NCBI GenBank assembly: GCA_910584095.1
Contig: CAJTYU010000015.1
Span: forward strand, 7,603-71,602
Direction: 5' to 3'
DNA: 64,000 nucleotides
Source of the DNA: an uncultured Dorea sp.
Lineage (GTDB): Bacteria; Bacillota; Clostridia; Lachnospirales; Lachnospiraceae
Part shown: positions 51,561 through 60,406 of the stretch, piece after piece
Position numbering within the stretch: position 1 is the first letter of the stretch
How the letters are laid out: each line of letters opens with the position of its first letter
Notes under the pieces: generated by a model
Told to the model about the DNA's origin: nothing
Databases searched by the model: none
The model's input: only the letters and a program-made list of their open reading frames with translations
Made by a program: the position numbers and the translations under genes

Positions 51561-52979
51561 CTATTCCGGCCATTGAATCTCGGTAATATCAGGATAACGC
51601 TCTATGATCGCCGTCTCAAAATTCTTTTTCGCCTTATCATAGTCAACCTTCCCCTGCAGGTAATCGCTGAACGAATTCTGGATTAATTCCACACATCCCT
51701 GATCATATGCGGAAAGCGGAGCAATCTCAATATTTTCTGCAACCGGTGCAAAATATTGAAAAGCATTCTGCCCTCCAAGGAATTCTGAAGCGAAAGAATC
51801 ATCTTCTGCCGCTTCTTTCATACCGCTTGTTGTATTCGTGAAATCCGAATAGTCTTTTGAAATTTTCAGCAGATTATCTTTGTCTACCGTTACCGCAAGA
51901 ATAATGTCTTTTACGTGTTTCGGATTATCTGTACCCGTACATGCATGTACATAAGAACCGCCCCAGTTATATTCCTGCGGAGGATTGGTAACAGCCCATA
52001 CGCCGTCTTCACCGTCCCAGTTTGGATTCAAAGTAAAATCAATTCCCCATGCCGGGAACAGGAATGCGAATACTTTAGAAGCAGAACCCATTGCTTTATT
52101 CCAGTCATCGTTCCACTGACCTTTTATATTCTTATCCAAATAACCTGCATCCAGCCACTCTTTCGAACTATTTACCCAATCCATGATTTTCTGGTCAACT
52201 TTTATCGTCGTTTCACCAGGACTTACCCATGATTGTTCAATGCTATTGCCATACAGACGGAATGTATCTGCATAAGAAGCAAATGTATAATATCCTTTTG
52301 CTTTTAGCTCTTCCGCCGTTGCTTTTATAGTATCCCAGTCTTTTACTTTCTGACCGATTTCTTCCGGATCATCTGTTCCAAATACTTCTTTGGCGATATC
52401 ACGGCGATATACTAACAGTCCCGGACAGCACTGCCATGTAGAGCCCCTCTGAACGCCATCTACATCAGAAGCTGTAACTTTCGTAAAATCATACTGATCT
52501 GCCAGATCCTTATCAGGGTCAATTCCAAGATCCTTAAGCGGTATAGCCGCATCCGCATCTGCATCCGTATATTTATTGACATAATCCGTCTCTGACAAGA
52601 AGATATCGACCTTGTCATCGGCTGAAGCGTCTGCCTGCTGCATCAGCGCCTCGTCAAGCTTTTGCTGATAGACGCCATCCTGATTGGGATTGATAATCCA
52701 GTGAATCTCTGTACCGTCGTTTAAAACAGTTACCGTGCCGTCCTTAGAAGTTTCCTTTACTTCCGGATAAACTGCCTCCACACGTTCACGAAATTCGTCA
52801 TTCCAGCTATAAATATTAATTACCTTTCCTTCCTCGCCACTTGACGCACCGGCACTTGACGAACCGGCGCTTGACGAACCGCCGTTTCCAGAATCAGAAC
52901 CAGACGACTTCCCGCAGCCTGCTGCCAGACTTGCTGCCATCGCCGCAATTAACATGATACTGACTACTCTCTTTTTCAT
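51561..52979 (-). CDS. Extracellular sugar-binding lipoprotein
   Basis: A 472-residue solute-binding protein of CUT1 importers. The lipoprotein signal peptide (VVSIMLIAAMAASLAAGC) places the lipid-modified Cys near residue 22. A Ser/Gly-rich linker follows. The mature part starts VINIYSWNDEFRERV, a typical beginning of the family, and is rich in aromatic residues for sugar stacking. ATG at 52979 has AAGGAGGG 8 bp upstream. Operon context with GH94 phosphorylases suggests beta-linked gluco-oligosaccharides as ligand (inference). The ATPase of the importer is not encoded here. Confidence 0.93.
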   Translation of the reverse strand: MKKRVVSIMLIAAMAASLAAGCGKSSGSDSGNGGSSSAGSSSAGASSGEEGKVINIYSWNDEFRERVEAVYPEVKETSKDGTVTVLNDGTEIHWIINPNQDGVYQQKLDEALMQQADASADDKVDIFLSETDYVNKYTDADADAAIPLKDLGIDPDKDLADQYDFTKVTASDVDGVQRGSTWQCCPGLLVYRRDIAKEVFGTDDPEEIGQKVKDWDTIKATAEELKAKGYYTFASYADTFRLYGNSIEQSWVSPGETTIKVDQKIMDWVNSSKEWLDAGYLDKNIKGQWNDDWNKAMGSASKVFAFLFPAWGIDFTLNPNWDGEDGVWAVTNPPQEYNWGGSYVHACTGTDNPKHVKDIILAVTVDKDNLLKISKDYSDFTNTTSGMKEAAEDDSFASEFLGGQNAFQYFAPVAENIEIAPLSAYDQGCVELIQNSFSDYLQGKVDYDKAKKNFETAIIERYPDITEIQWPE

Positions 52980-53003
52980 TGATAAAACCCTCCTTTTATA
53001 TTT

Positions 53004-53021
53004 GTGAAGCATTAGCTTCAC
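53004..53021 (-). promoter_or_regulatory. Leader hairpin before the binding-protein gene
   Basis: GTGAAGC-TAAT-GCTTCAC is a perfect 7-bp stem about 15 bp before the ribosome site. It may stabilise the mRNA of the highly needed binding protein. Confidence 0.55.
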
Positions 53022-53038
53022 GTTTATTGATGGATGGA

Positions 53039-53210
53039 TTATAATATATAATTTTTTTTAGTTATATTAGAGTTCTTACCAAAATATCAGATTCATGACA
53101 CATTTTAAATTTTCAGCGAAACAATGGGGACTGCCTCGCTTATTTTAGGTCATGAATCTGATATTTTTCACATGTTTTTTATTTTTTTCATACGCGATTT
53201 CCTCTATGAT
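53039..53210. promoter_or_regulatory. Divergent promoters with two identical 19-bp operators
   Basis: The 19-bp sequence at 53081-53099 (AAAATATCAGATTCATGAC) recurs as an exact inverted copy at 53149-53167. Leftward: -35 position 53062-53067, 17 bp, TATAAT (53039-53044), gap to operator 13 bp. Rightward: gap 14 bp, -35 position 53182-53187, 17 bp, TATGAT (53205-53210). Both -35 hexamers are poor, so activation by a protein at the operators is likely, with the AraC-type regulator of the locus as candidate. Confidence 0.82.
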
Positions 53211-53249
53211 GTTCTCTATCTAAATATATAAATGAAAGGAGTATAAAGA

Positions 53250-55949
53250 TTGGAGCATTTAAAATTTATCGATGAGCATGGCAGCTTTTCAATAAGGCAA
53301 CCGGAAAATACAAGTTATTTATACTTTCCCCTGGCATCGGAAATGGGGCTGAAGAGCGCCGTAACGCCAAATCTTGGGGGCGATGCCAAGATTGATCAGG
53401 AAACCTTCCTTTTAGAACCAGTAAGTTCTGAAAACTTACATAATAATCGCTCTACCCGTAACTTCTGGCTGTTAAAAGACGGTGCAGATGCATATTCAGC
53501 TTCTGGAGCGTCCGCTGAGCAGGAAAGCGTCAAATTTACTGCAATGCAGGATGAAAGTGAACTGAAAGCAGGATTTATGTGGCAAACACTGACAAGATTG
53601 TCCAAAGTCCACCAATTAAAGTCTACGATTACCTCTTTTATTCCAAAAGATTACAATGTAGAAATCATGTATGTAACCGTGCAGAATCATTCGGAAGTTA
53701 CGCAGGAATTAACTCCTTATGCCGCGATTCCGATCTATGGGCGCAGTGCAGACAACATCCGCGACCACAGGAATGTCACATCCATGTTACACAGGATTGA
53801 TACGAATAAAAACGGAGTCCTTGTCTGCCCCACCATGTCCTTTGATGAAAAAGGGCACCGTCCCAATAAACATATTTATTATGTTATGGGGTGTATGGGT
53901 AATGGCAATGCACCGAAGAGTTTCTATCCTACTGTCGAAGATTTCGTCGGCGAAGGGGGAACCTTTACGCATCCCCGCGCCATATATGAAAAACACCTTG
54001 GGGTTACAGCGCCCGGGCATGCGGCCGGAAAGGAAGCAATGGGCGCCTTCCGTTTTGAAACCGTCTCTCTTGCTCCCGGGGAAAAAGCAGATTATATTCT
54101 TCTTATTGGCGTGGAAGACAATGAAAAAAAGATTCTTGACCTGTTTGAGAAATATAATACCGCCGGCAAAGTACAAAAGGCTTTTTCGGATACAAAATCT
54201 TACTGGCAAAATAAAGTAAACGTGAAGTTCCATACGAAGGAAGCGGATTTTGACCATCTAATGAAATGGATCTGCTTTCAGCCGTTCCTCCGCCGATTAT
54301 TCGGCTGTTCTTTCCTTCCGCATCATGACTACGGACGAGGCGGCCGTGGATGGAGAGATCTGTGGCAGGATTGTCTTTCTTTGCTGCTGATAGAACCTGA
54401 AAGCGTCAGTCATATGATTGCCATGAATTATGGGGGCGTCCGCATTGACGGAACCAACGCAACAATTATCGGAAATGGAGATGGTAATTTCCTTGCAGAT
54501 CGAAATGGAATCTCCAGGGTATGGATGGATCATGCACTTTGGCCGTTAATGACGACAAAACTTTATATAGACCAAACAGGAGATGTCCAAATACTAAATA
54601 AATCTATTTCCTATTTTAAAGATGCTCAGACTATGCGCGGTACTGAAGTTGATGTTCTGTGGCATTCAGAGCAGGGAGACAAACAACGTACTGCCCAAAA
54701 TGACATCTATACCGGAAGTATTTTAGAGCATCTTCTCATCCAGCAGCTGACTGCATTTTATGAAGTAGGAGACCATAACATCTACCGACTCCGCGGAGCC
54801 GATTGGAACGATGCACTGGATATGGCGTCAGAACACGGCGAAAGTGTTGCCTTTACCTGTGCCTATGCCGGTAACCTGTTGAATCTTGCGTCAATGATCC
54901 GTCTATTGGACAGCCATTCCTCCACGCATACGGTAGAATTGTTGGAAGAAATAAAGATTTTATTGGAAAACGATGTAAATGTCTTTGACGATATCGGAAA
55001 AAAGCACAAAATAATAGCCGACTATATGGGTTGCTGCAGACATACCATCAGCGGTAAACGTATCAGCATCTCACTCTCGGCTCTTGCTGTAAATCTGATT
55101 CAAAAAGCGAATTGGCTCATGGAGCGTCTGAGATCCCAGGAATGGATTGACGGTCCGGGTGAAGAAGGATGGTTTAACAGCTATTATGATAATCATGGCC
55201 GCGCCGTTGAAGGTTTGTTCAAAGATCATGTGCGCATGATGCTGACCGGACAAGTCTTTGCTATCATGAGCGGAACTGCGGAAGACAGCCAGATTGAAAA
55301 GATTACAAGAAGCGTCGATCACTATCTTTATCAAAAAGAAATCGGCGGTTACCGCCTGAATACCGATTTCCATGAACTGAAATTTGATATGGGGCGTATG
55401 TTTGGATTTGCATATGGTGAAAAAGAAAACGGAGCGGTATTCTCCCATATGGCAGTTATGTATGCCAACGCCCTGTATCACAGAGGATTTGTAAAAGAAG
55501 GATGGAAAGCGCTTAAGACACTTGCTGATACAGCCCTGGATTTTAATACCAGCCATATCTATCCGGGGATTCCGGAATATTTCCGTTCTGACGGACGGGG
55601 AATGTACCAGTATCTGACAGGCGCCGCAAGCTGGTTTATGCTGACGATGATTACAGAAGTCTTCGGTGTCCGGGGCGAAGCCGGAGATCTTATCCTGTAT
55701 CCAAAACTTCTGGCCTGCCAGTTTGATGAAAATGCCGCCGCTTCCATTACCATTCCTTTTGCAGGGAAAAATTTTACTATTATTTATAGAAATAAAAACG
55801 GCAAAGACTTTGGAGCTTATATTATTGATTCTGCTTCATGTGATGGAAATGAACTTGCAGTAAATGAAGATTCTTTTGTTAGTCTTTCCCGGAATATGCT
55901 TACTGCATTATCAGACGACATGCACACCATCATCATAAATCTGCTGTAA
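53250..55949 (+). CDS. GH94 glycoside phosphorylase, candidate laminaribiose phosphorylase
   Basis: An 899-residue cytoplasmic phosphorylase starting at TTG, 8 bp after AAAGGAG. It has the GH94 features GWRDLWQDCLSLLL and the catalytic Asp in GADWNDALDM. The N-terminal beta-sandwich begins HGSFSIRQPENTSYLYFPLA. Its length (about 900) fits laminaribiose phosphorylases rather than cellobiose phosphorylases (about 810) or the longer beta-1,2-oligoglucan enzymes. The reaction would be phosphorolysis of a beta-glucoside to glucose-1-phosphate. Specificity is not proven by sequence. It is the first gene of the divergent sugar operon. Confidence 0.82.
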   Translation: MEHLKFIDEHGSFSIRQPENTSYLYFPLASEMGLKSAVTPNLGGDAKIDQETFLLEPVSSENLHNNRSTRNFWLLKDGADAYSASGASAEQESVKFTAMQDESELKAGFMWQTLTRLSKVHQLKSTITSFIPKDYNVEIMYVTVQNHSEVTQELTPYAAIPIYGRSADNIRDHRNVTSMLHRIDTNKNGVLVCPTMSFDEKGHRPNKHIYYVMGCMGNGNAPKSFYPTVEDFVGEGGTFTHPRAIYEKHLGVTAPGHAAGKEAMGAFRFETVSLAPGEKADYILLIGVEDNEKKILDLFEKYNTAGKVQKAFSDTKSYWQNKVNVKFHTKEADFDHLMKWICFQPFLRRLFGCSFLPHHDYGRGGRGWRDLWQDCLSLLLIEPESVSHMIAMNYGGVRIDGTNATIIGNGDGNFLADRNGISRVWMDHALWPLMTTKLYIDQTGDVQILNKSISYFKDAQTMRGTEVDVLWHSEQGDKQRTAQNDIYTGSILEHLLIQQLTAFYEVGDHNIYRLRGADWNDALDMASEHGESVAFTCAYAGNLLNLASMIRLLDSHSSTHTVELLEEIKILLENDVNVFDDIGKKHKIIADYMGCCRHTISGKRISISLSALAVNLIQKANWLMERLRSQEWIDGPGEEGWFNSYYDNHGRAVEGLFKDHVRMMLTGQVFAIMSGTAEDSQIEKITRSVDHYLYQKEIGGYRLNTDFHELKFDMGRMFGFAYGEKENGAVFSHMAVMYANALYHRGFVKEGWKALKTLADTALDFNTSHIYPGIPEYFRSDGRGMYQYLTGAASWFMLTMITEVFGVRGEAGDLILYPKLLACQFDENAAASITIPFAGKNFTIIYRNKNGKDFGAYIIDSASCDGNELAVNEDSFVSLSRNMLTALSDDMHTIIINLL

Positions 55950-55999
55950 GCTCCTGAAAAGACGCTTTGATCTTACTATATAAGGAAAGGGAAAATAAT

Positions 56000-58411
56000 A
56001 TGAAATATGGACATTTTGACGACACAGAACGGGAATATGTTATAGAACGGCCGGATACCCCCGCTCCCTGGGTAAACTATCTGGGTTCTCCGGAATATGG
56101 AGCAATTATTTCCAATAATGCAGGCGGTTACAGTTTTGCAAAGTCAGGCGCAAATGGAAGGATTCTGCGTTACATTTTCAACAGCTTTGATCAGCCCGGC
56201 AGATATCTTTACATCCGTGATAACGAGTCTAAGGATTACTGGTCTGCCTCCTGGCAGCCGGTGGGCAAAGACCTTAACAATTATGAAAGTAAATGTTATC
56301 ACGGTATGGGCTATACCAGGATGACCTCCAGTTATGACGGGATCAGCTCGGAAGCCCGCTACTATGTTCCTCTGGGTAAATCCTACGAAGTGTGGGGACT
56401 TTCTGTAACAAATAATTCTGCACGTACCAGAAGCCTTACCTTGAGCGGCTATGCCGAATTTACAAATCATAGTAATTATGAGCAGGATCAGGTGAATCTA
56501 CAGTATTCTCTGTTCATTACAAAAACATTATTTGAAAAGAACCAGATTATTCAGCAGATTCATGGCAATCTGGACGTCCTGCCAGAAGACGAGCAAGTAG
56601 ATGACAAAAATGTAACAGAACGCTTCTTTGGCCTTGCAGGCGCTCCAATATCCTCCTATTGCGGGGAAAAAGAACATTTCCTTGGCAGATATCACAGCTA
56701 TAGCAATCCACAGGGAATCCTGTCAGGCGATCTTGGAAATGTAACCAGTTACAACGAAAATTCCTGCGGCGCTCTTTCCTGCAGCGTTACTCTGGCTCCG
56801 GGAGAAACGAAAGACATTGCTTTTTTGCTTGGAACAGGCGGCTTTCATGAATCGTCCGCTCTTCTTGACGCTTATATAAATCCGGCAGAAATGATAAATC
56901 AGGAATTACTGGAACTGAAAAACTACTGGAATGAAAAATTAAACCGCCTGAAGGTAAATACGCCCAGCCCGGAATTTAACACGATGATAAATACTTGGAA
57001 TGCTTATAACTGCTTCATGACATTTATCTGGTCCCGTGCCGCTTCCTTCATTTACTGCGGTCTTCGCAATGGCTATGGTTACCGTGACACCGTACAGGAT
57101 ATACAGGGAATCATTCATCTTGCGCCAGAGATGGCAGCAGAGAAGCTCCGTTTCATGCTCTCGGCACAGGTAAGTAACGGCGGCGGACTTCCCCTTGTTA
57201 AATTCACACACAATCCAGGACATGAGGATACGCCGGATGACGCTTCCTATAGGCAGGAAACCGGCCACCCTGCCTATCGTGCCGATGACGCGCTGTGGCT
57301 TTTTCCAACCGTATACAAATATATTGCCGAGACCGGAAATACGGAATTTCTAAATGAAGTCATACCTTTCGCAGATAAAGGTGAAGCCACTGTTTACGAA
57401 CATCTGAAACGTGCGGTTACATTCTCATTTGATCACCTTGGTCCCCACGGTATGCCCGCAGGACTTTATGCGGATTGGAATGACTGCCTTCGTCTGGGCG
57501 CAAACGGAGAGTCCTCATTCGTTGCGATGCAGTTCTACTACGCAATGACTATTTTAAAGCATTTTGCCGGGTACATGAAGGATACGGAATATGAAAAATA
57601 CCTCGAAAAAAGACAGGAAGAGACAGGCGGTATAATTCAAAAATTATGCTGGGATCAAGATCGCTTTATTCGCGGATATACAGAAGCCGGAGATCGGATC
57701 GGCGCTGCGAAAGACCCGGAAGCTAATCTGTGGCTGAATCCACAGAGCTGGTCTGTCATCAGCGGACTTGCCGCCGCCGATCAGGCCGATACAGCGCTTA
57801 CAAATGTCTATCAACAATTAAATACGGAATATGGAGCCCTTCTGATGGATCCGCCCTATCATGCCAATGCCTTCGACGGCGCTCTTGCCGTCATATATAA
57901 TCAGGGAACAAAAGAGAATGCCGGTATCTTCTCGCAATCTCAGGGCTGGCTGATCCTGGCAGAAGCTCTATGCGGACATGGAGAACGTGCTTTTACCTAT
58001 TTTATAGAAAACGCACCTGCCGCTTGGAATAACCAGGCGGAACTCCGTTGTTTGGAACCTTACTGTTACGGACAATTTACAGAAGGACGTGCCAGCAAAC
58101 ATCACGGACGTTCTCATGTCCACTGGCTAACCGGAACTGCCTCGACCATGATGGTTGGATGTGTGGAGGGGATCCTGGGGCTCCGTCCTGATCTGAATGG
58201 TATAACCCTATCTCCGGCTATTCCAAAAAGCTGGACACATTTGGAAATAGAGAAGGATTTTCGTGGAAAACATCTGCATATCCTTATCGAAAATCCGAAC
58301 AAACGAGAAACCGGTCACGAAAAGCTTATTCTAAATGGCAAAGAACTTGACGGTAATTATATTCCAGCCGATTGCCTTAAGGATCGAAATAATATTCAGA
58401 TGATCCTCTAA
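56000..58411 (+). CDS. GH94 cellobiose-phosphorylase-like enzyme
   Basis: An 803-residue cytoplasmic phosphorylase. It begins MKYGHFDDTEREYVIERPD and PWVNYLGSPEYGAIISN, very similar to cellobiose phosphorylases, and has GYRDTVQDIQGI with the phosphate-side residues and the catalytic Asp in YADWNDCLRLG. The substrate may be cellobiose or a related beta-glucoside; changes around residues 485-510 leave this open. ATG at 56000 follows GGAAAGGG. It lies 50 bp behind the other GH94 gene and is followed by a terminator. Confidence 0.88.
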   Translation: MKYGHFDDTEREYVIERPDTPAPWVNYLGSPEYGAIISNNAGGYSFAKSGANGRILRYIFNSFDQPGRYLYIRDNESKDYWSASWQPVGKDLNNYESKCYHGMGYTRMTSSYDGISSEARYYVPLGKSYEVWGLSVTNNSARTRSLTLSGYAEFTNHSNYEQDQVNLQYSLFITKTLFEKNQIIQQIHGNLDVLPEDEQVDDKNVTERFFGLAGAPISSYCGEKEHFLGRYHSYSNPQGILSGDLGNVTSYNENSCGALSCSVTLAPGETKDIAFLLGTGGFHESSALLDAYINPAEMINQELLELKNYWNEKLNRLKVNTPSPEFNTMINTWNAYNCFMTFIWSRAASFIYCGLRNGYGYRDTVQDIQGIIHLAPEMAAEKLRFMLSAQVSNGGGLPLVKFTHNPGHEDTPDDASYRQETGHPAYRADDALWLFPTVYKYIAETGNTEFLNEVIPFADKGEATVYEHLKRAVTFSFDHLGPHGMPAGLYADWNDCLRLGANGESSFVAMQFYYAMTILKHFAGYMKDTEYEKYLEKRQEETGGIIQKLCWDQDRFIRGYTEAGDRIGAAKDPEANLWLNPQSWSVISGLAAADQADTALTNVYQQLNTEYGALLMDPPYHANAFDGALAVIYNQGTKENAGIFSQSQGWLILAEALCGHGERAFTYFIENAPAAWNNQAELRCLEPYCYGQFTEGRASKHHGRSHVHWLTGTASTMMVGCVEGILGLRPDLNGITLSPAIPKSWTHLEIEKDFRGKHLHILIENPNKRETGHEKLILNGKELDGNYIPADCLKDRNNIQMIL

Positions 58412-58462
58412 TCTATATAAGCATACGGATTAAAAAGACATTTTCTATGAATACCCAAATAA

Positions 58463-58495
58463 AGGACGCAGCATTCTATACACTGCGTCCTCTTA
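58463..58495. terminator. Terminator between GH94 and AraC genes
   Basis: AGGACGCAG and CTGCGTCCT form a perfect 9-bp stem with an 11-nt loop, followed by CTTATTTAT. It lies between the converging GH94 and AraC genes. Confidence 0.75.
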
Positions 58496-58515
58496 TTTAT
58501 CTTATCTTCTGTTTT

Positions 58516-59280
58516 TTATATATCTTCATCTGTCTCAATATCCCATTGGATCGTATGATTTAGATCCCGGTATTTCTTCGGAGTCATGCCGACATATTCC
58601 CGAAATTGTTGTATAAAATGGCTCTGTGAAGAAAAAGACAAACGGTTTGCAATATCAATCATTGAATATTCACTGTACTGTAATAGATTTTTTGCCATCT
58701 CAATTTTATGTCTGCGTATATAAGCGCTGACCGAATCACCAGTTTCTTTCTTGAACAATCGAGACAGATAGCTCGCAGATACTCCAAGCTCATCTGCTAT
58801 ATCTTCAATCGTAATACGTTCTTTTATATGAGAATAAATATATTCCTTGCAAACACTGATATGTTTGGAATTCGTATCACTATGGCATATCTTACACATC
58901 TTCTCCGTATAATCCAGAACCATAGCGTCATGAAGGTTCCGTACCCCTTGTACCGTGTGTATGTCATCCAGTCTCTGAATATAAAAATCACTCATTCTGA
59001 AAGCCTGTTCTAATTCCATGCCTTTTTGTTTACATAGACGAGTAATCATCGCTGTTGTAATAACAAAATGATATTTTAAATTCGTAACCGGATTCCTCGA
59101 TAACACGCCAACTCCGTCGCTGTCCAGAAACCTTTCTTGCTCACAGTTCTTCCTGACTGCTTTCATGTCGCCGTTGGTTACTGCCTGATAGAATAAAAAT
59201 TCTTCTGTTGGTTGTCTATGCTCTACTTCATCGATATCATCTTCCGCTTCCAAGAGAAGCCATTCATCCTGATATCCCAT
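58516..59280 (-). CDS. AraC family transcriptional regulator
   Basis: A 254-residue regulator. The C-terminal 100 residues hold two helix-turn-helix motifs: ITIEDIADELGVSASYLSRLF and SMIDIANRLSFSSQSHFIQQF, ending in the signature GMTPKKYRDL. The N-terminal 150 residues are helical and contain GVLSRNPVTNLKYHFVITTAM, a domain frequent in Lachnospiraceae sugar regulators, not a cupin. Three copies of a 19-bp site in the locus, one before this gene, make it the likely activator of the sugar operons. The start follows AAAGGGG. Confidence 0.92.
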   Translation of the reverse strand: MGYQDEWLLLEAEDDIDEVEHRQPTEEFLFYQAVTNGDMKAVRKNCEQERFLDSDGVGVLSRNPVTNLKYHFVITTAMITRLCKQKGMELEQAFRMSDFYIQRLDDIHTVQGVRNLHDAMVLDYTEKMCKICHSDTNSKHISVCKEYIYSHIKERITIEDIADELGVSASYLSRLFKKETGDSVSAYIRRHKIEMAKNLLQYSEYSMIDIANRLSFSSQSHFIQQFREYVGMTPKKYRDLNHTIQWDIETDEDI

Positions 59281-59529
59281 AGTATTATCCCCTTTCGTAT
59301 CATTTCATTCTGATAATCCGAAAAGATTTTATCGAATCTACGTCTAATTCTTCCTATAATCAAAAATCTTACTAATAATTATAACTATAAAATTCTCATT
59401 GAACAATTATAATTTTTCTGTAGAACCTTTTTTAGACTTCTACCGGCTATTGACCAAGTATTTTTATGTCATTATTCCTTCCTCCCCGTATAACTTCCTC
59501 CAATTGCTCATCATACTATACCTGAAAAG

Positions 59530-59591
59530 ATTATAGTATATTTTTATTTTTTATTATATTACATGAATGAAAAAAATATCAAATTCATGAT
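59530..59591 (-). promoter_or_regulatory. AraC gene promoter with third operator copy
   Basis: The site at 59573-59591 matches the 19-bp operator in 17 positions. Towards the AraC gene, a 14-bp gap, a -35 position at 59553-59558, a 17-bp spacer and TATAAT (59530-59535) reproduce the geometry of the two divergent promoters. The leader to the ATG would be about 240 nt. The operator overlaps the stop codon of the ATPase pseudogene. Confidence 0.72.
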
Positions 59592-60084
59592 ATTTCTTCA
59601 TTTACAAACAGACAACGGATTGCGTTCAGCACAGCAAGAACCATAACACCTACATCTGCAAAAATCGCCAGATACATATTCGCAATGCCACAGCCCCTAA
59701 TGCAAGACAAGCAAGCTCTGGAAATCACTGGCGCGTCAGCATGACAGTCTTATCTACACCTGCTTTCTTTAATTCCACAATCGCAGCCTTAGAATGAGGT
59801 TTGATAATATCGGAAATTACGATATGCCCCGCATATTTCCCATTGATTGCCATATGGATAATCGTTCCGGTCTGGTGACAGGCCCGATAAGGAATATTCA
59901 AATGTTTTATCAGTTTATCGTTCCCGGCTGCAACCTCCATACCATCTACTTTCGCAATCACTCCATTACCGCTGATTTCCTGTAAATCCGATACACGAGT
60001 CCTGTCAATTTCTTTCCCATATGCCCACTGTAAACTCTTGTTGATCGGGTGGGAAGAAGCGCTTTCTGCAAAAGCAGCATACGC
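59587..60084 (-). pseudogene. Heavy-metal P-type ATPase remnant, internally deleted
   Basis: Two pieces remain. Piece one (60084-59728) encodes AYAAFAESASSHPINKSL to GVDKTVMLT, the nucleotide-binding domain of a Cd/Zn/Co-type P1B ATPase, and breaks off just where the TGD motif should follow. Piece two (about 59690-59587), in another frame, encodes NMYLAIFADVGVMVLAVLNA and the C-terminal end. The part with the phosphorylation Asp and metal-binding membrane helices is missing, as is the whole N-terminus. It is non-functional. Confidence 0.85.
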
Positions 60085-60215
60085 GAGGACGGGTACGGGC
60101 AGAGCCCGCATATGGGTCAAGGGACAAGTCCCTTAGGTTCTTAGGGCAACGCCCTAAGCCGTCGGAGAGCTTTTCGGAATCAATATCTACAGTTTTCAAG
60201 TTTCATTTGAGCCTA
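60085..60215. mobile_element. Hairpin-rich remnant, probably from an integrative element
   Basis: Three consecutive short hairpins, GGGCAGAGCCC, AAGGGACAAGTCCCTT and CTTAGGGCAACGCCCTAAG, lie behind the point where ATPase similarity stops. Similar strings occur near the ends of large conjugative elements of gut Firmicutes, as far as I remember; this is not verified. It marks the right edge of the damaged region. Confidence 0.4.
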
Positions 60216-60256
60216 TTTTTGGGGCTGACATTTTTCATAGATTACTTGACACTACC

Positions 60257-60362
60257 CAGATTCCACCTCACGATGGACACCCTTAGTGTTCGGCTGTATC
60301 CGTCCCACTACCAGGGCGGATTAGGCCTTTCACCCATTAGAAACATGCGCCGCAAGGCGCAC
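60257..60362 (-). mobile_element. 5' fragment of a group II intron
   Basis: The minus strand begins GTGCGCCTTGCGGCGC at 60362, the expected 5' end (GTGYG) with first stem, and runs through TTTCTAATGGGTG and GGTGTCCATCGTGAGG, strings characteristic of bacterial group II introns in gut Firmicutes. Similarity stops at about 60257; the remaining domains and the reverse transcriptase are gone. It sits 1 base after the hairpin of the ABC operon terminator, the preferred target of IIC introns. Confidence 0.6.
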
Positions 60363-60363
60363 G

Positions 60364-60399
60364 TTGAAAACCGGGGGCAGTCTTACCCTCGGTTTTCAA
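60364..60399 (-). terminator. Terminator of the ABC operon, interrupted by the intron fragment
   Basis: On the minus strand TTGAAAACCGAGGG and CCCCCGGTTTTCAA pair over 14 positions with one mismatch. The T-run that should follow is replaced by the group II intron fragment. Confidence 0.75.
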
Positions 60400-60406
60400 A
60401 GAAATT

